From the NCBI GenBank assembly GCA_002327335.1, contig DCVH01000068.1, positions 3,701-8,763 of the forward strand: 5,063 bases of DNA. Direction: 5' to 3'. Shown here in pieces: positions 1 to 4,930 of this stretch. Each line of letters starts with the position of its first letter. Position 1 is the first letter of the stretch. Below the pieces are notes generated by a model that ran no database searches, was not told the origin of the DNA, and saw nothing but the letters and a program-made list of their open reading frames with translations. The DNA is from Patescibacteria group bacterium UBA2193 (lineage in GTDB: Bacteria; Patescibacteriota; Minisyncoccia; Moranbacterales; DUUL01). A program made the position numbers and the translations under genes.

Positions 1-47
1 GTCTTTTAAAATAATATCACAAATAAAAAATCCTGCACGTTATTTGA

Positions 48-502
48 ATAAAAAAACAAGGGAGAATTCATGTTGAATTTCCCTTGGGATTTTTTTGTCG
101 CTCTTCTTTTCAGAGACAGTTCAGAGGCTTCCTTTCGGACGAGACTCTGTTCATTTCCAACATCAAAGTGTTGGCTCATGTTCTCCAAAAAGAAGAGACG
201 ACTTTTAAAACGGTAATCCGTTATGGCATTGGCGTTTCCCCGGCCGAGGCGTTCCTAGACGCCGAAGGGGTGTTGCCAGCGATGCACATAACTTTACGTG
301 GATTACCGCCCTGCGACATGTATTTTCCCATTAAGACCGTTTTATGCGCAATCGCGGCGGCGGGTCTAACTCGTGGGGACATATCACAGGGAATGCGGAG
401 ACCTGGCGATGGGCTCGAATAGCCACGGCGAGCCAAGCTCCTCAAAAAAAGAACAGGAATAATGCCAGAAAATTTCCGACACTAATCTCGTTTATTTTTC
501 AA
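48..502 (-). ncRNA. Large structured non-coding RNA, class not recognised
   Basis: This is a transcript of about 450 nt with its own promoter and terminator. Helices, given in plus coordinates and read on the minus strand, are as follows. Domain 1: 397-400/438-441 and 402-407/432-437, capped by hairpin 409-426. Domain 2: 309-321/379-391 (13 bp), 327-330/374-377 and 334-338/363-367. Domain 3: 211-219/300-308, 220-225/287-292, 226-229/282-285, 230-233/275-278, 238-241/267-270 and 248-252/259-263, a nearly continuous 98-nt stem-loop. Domain 4: 97-110/188-202 (14 bp with one bulge), enclosing hairpins 122-149 and 157-174. Domains 2 and 3 abut and could stack coaxially. C:A oppositions on the plus strand become G-U pairs on the minus strand, which fixes the transcribed strand. 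The block is GC-richer than its surroundings, as expected of a structural RNA in an AT-rich genome. I do not see the conserved cores of RNase P or SRP RNA, a tRNA-like tmRNA domain, or an intron core. Its function is unknown. Confidence 0.75.
50..86 (-). terminator. Intrinsic terminator of the structured RNA
   Basis: On the minus strand, CAAGGGA (86-80) and TCCCTTG (63-57) pair. The stem continues inward through AATTCA/TGAATT with one bulged C and a three-base loop, giving about 13 bp in total. It is followed directly by a run of seven T (56-50). This is a textbook Rho-independent terminator and sets the 3' end of the RNA near position 50. Confidence 0.8.
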
Positions 503-508
503 TAGTCT

Positions 509-537
509 AATATAGCATATCTGAATAGTTTTGTCAA
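509..537 (-). promoter_or_regulatory. Sigma70-type promoter of the structured RNA
   Basis: Read on the minus strand, TTGACA (537-532) and TATATT (514-509) are separated by exactly 17 bases. The -35 box is perfect and the -10 box has one mismatch to TATAAT. Transcription should begin near position 502, ahead of the first helix. The -35 box overlaps the stop codon (534-536) of the transposase remnant, so it may lie in the old end of an insertion sequence. Confidence 0.75.
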
Positions 538-671
538 GGACTGTAACATTGCAGCGTCAAGTTTACACTTCTGCATTCTTCCATTTTTTGCATAGGAGTT
601 AAACCATTCATGCCTAATCCTCTGTGTTTCTTCTGATAATCAATTCGGCTGGTTTTGATTAAAATTTTGTG
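534..671 (-). pseudogene. C-terminal remnant of an integrase-core (rve/IS481-like) transposase
   Basis: The minus-strand frame between the TAG at 674-672 and the TGA at 536-534 encodes 45 residues. It includes DYQKKHRGLGMNGLTPMQKM, followed by a tail ending LTLQCYSP. The pattern Y-x(3)-H-R-(G/A)-L-G-x(3)-LTPM is the characteristic C-terminal end of DDE integrase-core transposases such as IS481 and related families. The catalytic core (D, D and E residues) and everything upstream is missing: the frame runs into a stop and then into the acetyltransferase promoter region. It is therefore a degraded 3' fragment. The adjacent terminal sequence starting TGTCAAGGACTG (532 onward, plus strand) probably represents one end of the element. 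The opposite end is not visible. The family assignment rests on a short motif. Confidence 0.65.
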
Positions 672-683
672 CTAATGTATAAC
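655..683 (+). promoter_or_regulatory. Probable promoter of the acetyltransferase gene
   Basis: TTGATT (655-660) and TATAAC (678-683) are spaced by 17 bases. This predicts a transcription start near 690 and a leader of about 18 bases before the ATG at 708. No Shine-Dalgarno sequence is present in that leader. Match quality is moderate and the region is AT-rich, so chance similarity is possible. Confidence 0.45.
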
Positions 684-707
684 AAATAATAACATGATAA
701 ATTAGCT

Positions 708-1166
708 ATGAAAATTTATAAAACTAAAAAAATCGATGATTCTTTGCTTCAATTGCTGTTACTCGCTGATCCTTCAGAAAAAGCAATCAGGAAATACTTG
801 GCTGAAGGGGAATGTTTTGTCTCTGTGGATGGTAGCAGGATAATTGGCACTTATGTTCTAATGCCGAGAAGCAATAATGCCATGGAATTAATTAATATTG
901 CTGTAATTGGAAAAGAACAAGGAAAAGGTCTCGGGAAACTGCTTTTAAAACATGCTATCAAAGAAGCAAGGAGGAGTGGTGCCAAAAGACTTTTTGTGGG
1001 GACCGGTAATTCCAGTTTAGGACAACTAGCTTTCTATCAAAAAGCAGGTTTTAGAATGACTAAAATAATAAAAGGTTATTTTTTGAAAGGTTATGATAAA
1101 CCAATTTTTGAAAACGGGATACAATGTGTCGATATGGTAAGAATGGAAATGGAACTAAATAATTAA
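708..1166 (+). CDS. GNAT-family N-acetyltransferase, YvbK-like
   Basis: The 152-residue protein is one GNAT fold, a usual length for a stand-alone member, and should transfer acetyl from acetyl-CoA to an amine in the cytoplasm. The acetyl-CoA pyrophosphate-binding motif A is clear at residues 70-76 (E-Q-G-K-G-L-G, the Q/RxxGxG loop) and is followed by the helix LLLKHAIKEA. Motif B is at about 98-116 (GTGNSSLGQLAFYQKAGF), with the tyrosine Y110 typical of the general acid position. The C-terminal part (YDKPIFENGIQCVDMVRMEMEL) resembles what I remember of Bacillus YvbK and its relatives, whose substrate I do not know. The ATG at 708 is the first start; no Shine-Dalgarno is seen. It is the only plus-strand gene here and lies between insertion-sequence debris and a tRNA, a context consistent with acquisition. 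A role in detoxifying an aminated compound is possible but unsupported by sequence. Confidence 0.85.
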   Translation: MKIYKTKKIDDSLLQLLLLADPSEKAIRKYLAEGECFVSVDGSRIIGTYVLMPRSNNAMELINIAVIGKEQGKGLGKLLLKHAIKEARRSGAKRLFVGTGNSSLGQLAFYQKAGFRMTKIIKGYFLKGYDKPIFENGIQCVDMVRMEMELNN

Positions 1167-1170
1167 ACAA

Positions 1171-1196
1171 AAAATAGCCTAACGAAGGGCTATTTT
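1171..1196. terminator. Shared bidirectional hairpin terminator
   Basis: AAAATAGCC (1171-1179) and GGCTATTTT (1188-1196) form a 9-bp perfect stem with an 8-base loop, starting four bases after the acetyltransferase stop codon. On the plus strand it ends in TTTTATAT. On the minus strand it ends in a T-rich tail (TTTTTTGTTT). It can therefore terminate both the acetyltransferase and the converging dnaX/tRNA-Gln transcription. Confidence 0.75.
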
Positions 1197-1203
1197 ATAT
1201 CAG

Positions 1204-1275
1204 CTGGGGAGGAAGGATTCGAACCTTCGCGTGGGGGCTTCAAAGGCCCCTGCCTTACCGCTTGGCTACTCCCCA
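1204..1275 (-). tRNA. tRNA-Gln (anticodon UUG)
   Basis: A full cloverleaf is visible on the minus strand. The acceptor stem is TGGGGAG/CTCCCCA and the D-arm is GCC-AAGCGGTAA-GGC. The anticodon stem GGGGC/GCCCC carries loop CTTTGAA, giving anticodon TTG. The T-arm is GAAGG-TTCGAAT-CCTTC. The weak U1-A72 first pair and discriminator G73 are identity features of glutamine tRNAs and agree with the anticodon. No CCA is encoded: the gene is followed by CTG, so a CCA-adding enzyme is needed. It lies downstream of dnaX in the same direction with no convincing promoter of its own, so it may be processed from the dnaX transcript. Confidence 0.95.
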
Positions 1276-1439
1276 GTATAGTTTTTAGTTAATAGTTTCT
1301 AGTTGGTAGTTGATGGAGGACGAATATCAACTAATAACTAGAAACTATGAACCATCGACTACTATCTACAAACTATCATCTGCCAACTAAAAAATAACTA
1401 CCAACTACCATCTAGCAACTACTAACTAACTAACTAACT
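1276..1439. repeat. Degenerate AACTA/TAGTT repeat tract with large inverted repeat
   Basis: The tract is built from imperfect short units such as AACTA, TAGTTG and CTACCAACT. In the left half the plus strand reads TAGTT-type units; in the right half it reads AACTA-type units. A 23-bp inverted repeat (1292-1314 against 1326-1348, two mismatches, 11-base loop) can form a long hairpin. The right end is a pure (AACT)n run near 1421-1438 that overlaps the last codons and stop of dnaX. It has no coding potential. It could serve as a transcript 3'-end structure or processing signal between dnaX and tRNA-Gln, or simply be an expanded slippage repeat. Confidence 0.8.
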
Positions 1440-3069
1440 TTCCTCCAATAATCTGCATTGCGTCGTGGAGGACGTTTTTTTCTCCGGTTCCTTCTTTCTT
1501 TTCTTCAAATTTTATTCCTTGTGATTCTTTTTCTGTTATCACTAAAATTTGTATTTTTTCCTCGGTGATTTTAGCAAGTGCCTCCTGAACTGTCAACTTG
1601 TTGGCTGGTTCGTTGAGTTTGTCTTTATAGAAATCATATTTGGTCTTGATGTATAGTTTGTTGTTTGAAATTCCGGCCGGAACGCAATTTTTGAGGAATG
1701 CGTGAATGGAATGATTGGCGGGCTTCACGGTTTCAATCAAGTCGCTCCATTTTTCAATAATATCGTCGATGGTCGTTTTTATCTTTTTTGCAGAGGCGCC
1801 AGAAGAGTCCTCCTCTTTTTCTTCAGTTGTTTCTTCTTTTTCAGAAATTTTTTCAGTTTTTTGAGAAACAATTTTTGATGGTTCTGGAGCGGAAAGGTTT
1901 TTGCTTGAAGAATTTTGAATGGGCTGGGCTTTCGTTTCCTTGATAATTTCAACTGGAGCCGTGTTCAAAAGATGATATTCAATAATCGCCATCTCAAGAG
2001 GAAGCTGGGGGATTGAAGTCTCTTTGAATTTCAGGAGACTTTTTTGAAATAATTCTGTTAATTTAAGAAGGGAATAGAGTTCGGTTTCTTTTGAAACTGA
2101 TTTGATTAATTTAGATTGTTCGTCGGTAAGGTTGGTGATTATTTTTGAAAAAGATTCAGGATTTATTTTCGCAATCAAACAGCTCCGAAGAAGTGCAAGA
2201 AATTGTTTGTTAAAATTTCTCAAATTAAATCCTTCGTTTTGAAGATCGTTAACCAGCTCGATGGCAGATTTCGGATTGTTTTTAATAATGACTTTCAAAA
2301 AATCAAGCACATTTTTTCGGGATGACGTTCCGAGAATTTGGCTGACTTCTTGAGCGGTTATTTTTTTATCTTCCGATGAGATGATTTGTCCCAAAAGTGA
2401 TTCGGCATCTCGCATCCCGCCTTCGGATTCAAGGGCAATGTTTTCCAGGGCTTCATCTTCGATCTCAACTTCTTCTTTTTTTGAGATTTGTTTCAATCTT
2501 TCGATGATTTGATTCTGGGTGAGTCGATGCAGGTCAAATCTTTGGCATCTGGAAATGATTGTTTCAGGAACTTTGTGAAGTTCTGTTGTTGCGAGAATGA
2601 AGATGGCATGAACTGGTGGTTCCTCAAGTGTTTTCAAGAGGGCATTGAATGCTCCGATTGAAAGCATGTGAACTTCGTCAATGATGTATATTTTGTATTT
2701 TAATCCAATTGGAGGAAGATTGATTCCTTCTTTCAGTTGGCGAATATTGTCGACTCCGGTGTGCGAAGCAGCATCGATTTCAATTAGATCGATTGCTCTG
2801 TTTTCCATGATTTTTATGCAATTTTCGCATTTATTGCAAGGTTCAACTGCGATGCCTTCCTCTTCTGATTTTTGCAGATCAAGACAGTTCACAGTTTTTG
2901 AAAAAATTCTGGCGAGGGTTGTTTTTCCGATTCCTCGAGGACCGGTAAGAAGAAAAGCGTGACCTGTTCGGCCGTTTTTAATTGAGTTTGAAAGAGTGCG
3001 AACCACGTGTCTTTGGCCGGTTGTTTCAAAAAATTTGGTGGGGCGATATTTTCGGTAAAGAGTTGCCAT
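1426..3069 (-). CDS. dnaX: DNA polymerase III subunit tau/gamma (clamp-loader ATPase)
   Basis: This is the ATPase of the clamp loader, which opens and loads the beta sliding clamp and tethers the polymerase cores. Its 547 residues compare with roughly 560-640 for full-length tau proteins. The N-terminal MATLYRKYRPTKF is diagnostic. Walker A is GPRGIGKTT (43-51). Zinc cysteines are C62, C78, C81 and C84. Walker B is KIYIIDEVHML (126-136), sensor 1 is ILATTE (158-163), the SRC arginine finger is 173-175, and sensor 2 GGMR is 217-220. A clamp-loader helical domain follows, then a Glu/Lys/Ser-rich linker (about 375-430) and a small folded C-terminal domain. The start at 3069 is preferred over an in-frame ATG at 3117 because the latter sits directly against the -10 box of the gene's own promoter and adds 16 residues outside the family consensus. 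No Shine-Dalgarno is seen. Codons 427-429 form an A AAA AAG slippery site. The last residues LVS and the stop are encoded by the adjacent repeat. Confidence 0.97.
   Translation of the reverse strand: MATLYRKYRPTKFFETTGQRHVVRTLSNSIKNGRTGHAFLLTGPRGIGKTTLARIFSKTVNCLDLQKSEEEGIAVEPCNKCENCIKIMENRAIDLIEIDAASHTGVDNIRQLKEGINLPPIGLKYKIYIIDEVHMLSIGAFNALLKTLEEPPVHAIFILATTELHKVPETIISRCQRFDLHRLTQNQIIERLKQISKKEEVEIEDEALENIALESEGGMRDAESLLGQIISSEDKKITAQEVSQILGTSSRKNVLDFLKVIIKNNPKSAIELVNDLQNEGFNLRNFNKQFLALLRSCLIAKINPESFSKIITNLTDEQSKLIKSVSKETELYSLLKLTELFQKSLLKFKETSIPQLPLEMAIIEYHLLNTAPVEIIKETKAQPIQNSSSKNLSAPEPSKIVSQKTEKISEKEETTEEKEEDSSGASAKKIKTTIDDIIEKWSDLIETVKPANHSIHAFLKNCVPAGISNNKLYIKTKYDFYKDKLNEPANKLTVQEALAKITEEKIQILVITEKESQGIKFEEKKEGTGEKNVLHDAMQIIGGKLVS
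1754..1814 (-). other. Candidate programmed -1 frameshift site in dnaX
   Basis: Codons GCA AAA AAG (1791-1783) place the heptamer A AAA AAG in the zero frame, the same heptamer and alanine-lysine-lysine context used by E. coli dnaX to make gamma. After a -1 slip the new frame reads nine codons (D K N D H R R Y Y) and stops at TGA (1756-1754). The product would be about 438 residues, close to the size of E. coli gamma, and would lack the tau C-terminal domain. An AGGAGG sequence lies 19 bases upstream (1814-1809), farther than the roughly 10 bases of the E. coli stimulator, and it is also simply two Glu codons. I see no strong downstream stem-loop. Confidence 0.5.
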
Positions 3070-3108
3070 GGTTAATGAAAGATTATGATTTTTAATTTGT
3101 GCCCTGGC

Positions 3109-3138
3109 ATTATACATTTAATCAACAGCAAGAGTCAA
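3109..3138 (-). promoter_or_regulatory. dnaX promoter
   Basis: On the minus strand, TTGACT (3138-3133) and a perfect TATAAT (3114-3109) are separated by 18 bases. Transcription should begin near 3102, leaving a leader of about 33 bases before the ATG at 3069. The alternative in-frame ATG at 3117-3115 lies just upstream of the -10 box, so it could not be on a transcript from this promoter. The -35 box is only 16 bases beyond the T-run of the preceding operon's terminator. Confidence 0.75.
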
Positions 3139-3153
3139 ACTAGCAATTGATAA

Positions 3154-3183
3154 CAAAAAAAGAGACCTTTCGGCCCCTTTTTT
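3154..3183 (-). terminator. Intrinsic terminator after the gtrA-like gene
   Basis: On the minus strand AAAGGGGCC (3180-3172) pairs with GGTCTCTTT (3167-3159) around a GAAA tetraloop and is followed by seven T (3161-3155, partly within the stem). Two of the nine pairs are G-U on the minus strand and would be A:C mismatches on the plus strand, so it is directional. It begins about 17 bases after the stop codon at 3200. Confidence 0.8.
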
Positions 3184-3199
3184 ATGATAGGAAGGTGAA

Positions 3200-3829
3200 C
3201 TATTTTTTGAAAACAATAAATTTGTATCCGAGGAAATTCCATACCATTGAAAAAGATGTTCCGAGAACCAAGCCAATGTTTGCCCAAATTTCGACACTGG
3301 TTGAAGCATTGAGCGAATTGACCCAAACCGTGGCGATTCCAACCTTAATTCCAAGTCCAATAATACTGACAATGAAAAATTGCAAAAAATCTTTTGTTGC
3401 GCTTTCCTGACTCTTGGTTTTGCTTTCTCCGGAAAATATCCAATACCGACTCCAGAAAAAACTTCCAATATTTGCAATAATGAAAGACAGGACATTGAAA
3501 GCAGCAAACCAAAAACCAAAAAATATTTGAGTTAGTAACATGAGCAAGTTGACGACTCCCCAATCAAGAAAGGTGTTGAACACTCCGACCGCAATAAATT
3601 TCACCAACTGAAGAATGACCGGGATTTTTCGGGCGATCAAAGAGGCAACCCAAAGAGCGACATTGGCAAGAGCGAGAAGGACGACAATTTCCAAGACTAT
3701 TATTGTTGGGGTTACTTTTATCAGTTTGAGATTTTCAATAATCGGAATTGTGAAGATTGAAAACGCAACAGCAATGAAAGAAACTAATAGGTAGTCTCTC
3801 GCAACCAAGTTTGTATTATTTTTTTTCAT
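3200..3829 (-). CDS. GtrA-like family integral membrane protein with an N-terminal two-helix extension
   Basis: The 209-residue protein has about six hydrophobic segments: 14-31, 41-64, 74-99, 106-128, 148-170 and 181-206. The last four match the GtrA-like fold. Typical family features are the start of the domain (LVKFIAVGVFNTFLDW, 75-90), the central IANIGSFFWSRYWIF (118-132), and the end MVWNFLGYKFIVFK. GtrA proteins are thought to help move polyprenyl-linked sugars across the cytoplasmic membrane for polysaccharide, O-antigen or cell-wall glycosylation. Classical members are about 120-150 residues, so the first two helices (1-70) are an extension. It starts 15 bases after the stop of the upstream acidic protein, with no terminator between them, so the two are probably cotranscribed. 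The start ATG at 3829 has no Shine-Dalgarno. No glycosyltransferase is visible in the window, so the lipid-sugar substrate cannot be inferred. Confidence 0.85.
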   Translation of the reverse strand: MKKNNTNLVARDYLLVSFIAVAFSIFTIPIIENLKLIKVTPTIIVLEIVVLLALANVALWVASLIARKIPVILQLVKFIAVGVFNTFLDWGVVNLLMLLTQIFFGFWFAAFNVLSFIIANIGSFFWSRYWIFSGESKTKSQESATKDFLQFFIVSIIGLGIKVGIATVWVNSLNASTSVEIWANIGLVLGTSFSMVWNFLGYKFIVFKK

Positions 3830-3844
3830 TTTTATTTTTAAGTT

Positions 3845-4699
3845 TTATTCTTCTGTTTGATCCGATGAAACATTCACTGGGTGATTCGCTTCTTTCTTGA
3901 TCTCCTCAATATCAGGCATCCATTCATTGATGATGTCCGCATCAGAATATTTTCTTTTTCTTTCCTCCTCAATTTCTCTTTGAAGTCTTTCGATTGCAGA
4001 AATTTGTTCTTCCTCAATAGAATCATCTTCAAAAACTTCTTCTTCGACAGGAGGAGTGATTTGTTCTTCTTCTTTTTCTTGCTCTGGTTCAGAGTTTTCC
4101 TCCGGGATATTTGAATAAGCTTCGTTATTTAGTTCAGCGACATCCTCCGCCTTTCTCAGGACGTTTTCAATTGCTCCCCAAACAGGAATGTGATCGCGGG
4201 GGACAACGAGAGTCACTTCATCGCCAAATTCTATTTTGAAATAGGTGGCGGCGGCAAGCAAAACTTTATATTTTTTTCCTTCGGCGTTAACAAGGTGATT
4301 GCCTCGTTCATCTGATTCAACAATTCCAATCAGATATTTTCTTTCAACCGGCCCGACTTGTTTATAGATGAAACTTCCATCGGGAGTGATGCTGAGTTTG
4401 AGCATGTCACCCTCGACAATTTTTGATTTCGAAGCATAGTTCGCTGGCACGGGATATTGCTTCCCGTCATCACCAATCATGATTTGTCCATCAAAATTTC
4501 CATAGATGATTTTTCCTTCTTCCTTGGATCCCGTTGATTGATATCTTGGTTGCTTTGTCACTCCTTGCATTTGGGCAAGCATCTGCCTGGCAGAAGTGAT
4601 TGTCTGCTCAGCAGTGTTGATCATTTTTTGAAGTGATTCTATTTTTTCCTGATTTAAAATATCTTCATTAGAAGAATCCTTTTTCTTGGTAGAATTCAT
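3845..4699 (-). CDS. Unrecognised acidic protein with duplicated beta-rich domain and coiled coils
   Basis: I do not recognise this 284-residue family. It has no signal peptide or membrane segment, so it should be cytoplasmic. Residues 13-45 form a predicted coiled coil (EKIESLQKMINTAEQTI). Residues 62-168 are beta-rich and contain two copies of a unit of about 45 residues. Copy one (about 63-106) includes GDDGKQYPV and KSKIVEGDMLKLSI. Copy two (about 122-168) includes NAEGKKYKV and YFKIEFGDEVTLVV. Each copy has the layout G-K-x-Y-x-V, a 10-12 residue spacer, K-I-x-x-G-D-x-(L/T)-x-(L/V), reminiscent of small beta-barrels such as OB or SH3-like folds. Residues 197-232 are strongly acidic (Glu-rich), then a charged helix (233-250) and a tail. 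It precedes and is probably cotranscribed with the GtrA-like gene. A scaffold or nucleic-acid-related role is only a guess from the architecture. Confidence 0.8.
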   Translation of the reverse strand: MNSTKKKDSSNEDILNQEKIESLQKMINTAEQTITSARQMLAQMQGVTKQPRYQSTGSKEEGKIIYGNFDGQIMIGDDGKQYPVPANYASKSKIVEGDMLKLSITPDGSFIYKQVGPVERKYLIGIVESDERGNHLVNAEGKKYKVLLAAATYFKIEFGDEVTLVVPRDHIPVWGAIENVLRKAEDVAELNNEAYSNIPEENSEPEQEKEEEQITPPVEEEVFEDDSIEEEQISAIERLQREIEEERKRKYSDADIINEWMPDIEEIKKEANHPVNVSSDQTEE

Positions 4700-4753
4700 A
4701 TGCTTTTTTATTTTGGTTATTTATTTTGATTTTCTACGATTTCTTTAGTTTAA

Positions 4754-4782
4754 TAATAAACTAAAAAATTATTTCATGCAAG
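4754..4782 (-). promoter_or_regulatory. Possible proximal promoter of the two-gene operon
   Basis: On the minus strand TTGCAT (4782-4777) and TATTAT (4759-4754) are spaced by 17 bases. The -10 box sits inside a perfect 9-bp inverted repeat, TTTAGTTTA/TAAACTAAA (4745-4753 and 4758-4766). A protein binding the palindrome would block this promoter, which is an operator-like arrangement. The region is very AT-rich, so chance is a real alternative. Confidence 0.4.
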
Positions 4783-4902
4783 CCTGAATCTTGTTTTTGA
4801 AAACACATCAGATGTTTAGCAGAAATCTTTTTCTAAATAGCCAGAATATTGATTATTGTTTTGATTATTATTTATATGGATATAATCTGAAATTGATTTC
4901 CT

Positions 4903-4930
4903 ATGATAATGCATGAAAAGAAAATGTCAA
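4903..4930 (-). promoter_or_regulatory. Probable distal promoter of the two-gene operon
   Basis: On the minus strand a perfect TTGACA (4930-4925) is followed after 16 bases by TATCAT (4908-4903). Transcription should begin near 4896, inside the short palindrome GAAATTGATTTC (4889-4900). This would give a leader of nearly 200 bases before the ATG at 4699. It is a better sequence match than the proximal candidate. Confidence 0.55.

Noticed and set aside
6..188. Minus-strand frame of 60 codons, with GGAGAA just before an ATG at 179-177
   Set aside because: It spans domain 4 and the intrinsic terminator hairpin, so its 3' part would not be transcribed. The Shine-Dalgarno-like bases nearly touch the ATG, which is too close.
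84..422. Plus-strand frame of 112 codons
   Set aside because: It lies almost entirely inside the helices of the minus-strand RNA, shows no recognisable motif, has no promoter or ribosome binding site, and its translation follows palindromic RNA arms.
221..445. Minus-strand frame of 74 codons
   Set aside because: It coincides with RNA domains 1-3. The open frame is explained by high GC content and the peptide has no recognisable family features.
443..477. Early terminator in the RNA leader (GGAA...TTCC hairpin followed by seven T on the minus strand)
   Set aside because: The stem is only four base pairs with a large loop, too weak to support attenuation.
48..502. RNase P RNA, tmRNA, SRP RNA, 6S RNA or group I/II intron as the identity of the structured RNA
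   Set aside because: I could not find the RNase P core (AAAGUCCGGGC / ACAGAACCCGG), paired tRNA-like ends or a tag frame for tmRNA, or intron cores. GUCCGAAAGGAAGC (near 128-141) only loosely recalls the SRP apical loop. This was judged by eye, so a covariance search should confirm it.
1276..1439. CRISPR array
   Set aside because: The repeats are short, degenerate and contiguous, with no constant repeat length or unique spacers.
2681..2962. Plus-strand frame of 93 codons opposite dnaX
   Set aside because: It is an antisense shadow of the conserved ATPase and zinc region of DnaX.
3118..3563. Several frames overlapping the gtrA-like gene in other frames and on the other strand
   Set aside because: They are shadows of the GtrA-like coding sequence, whose family motifs and membrane segments identify the true frame. 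Some also read through the terminator.
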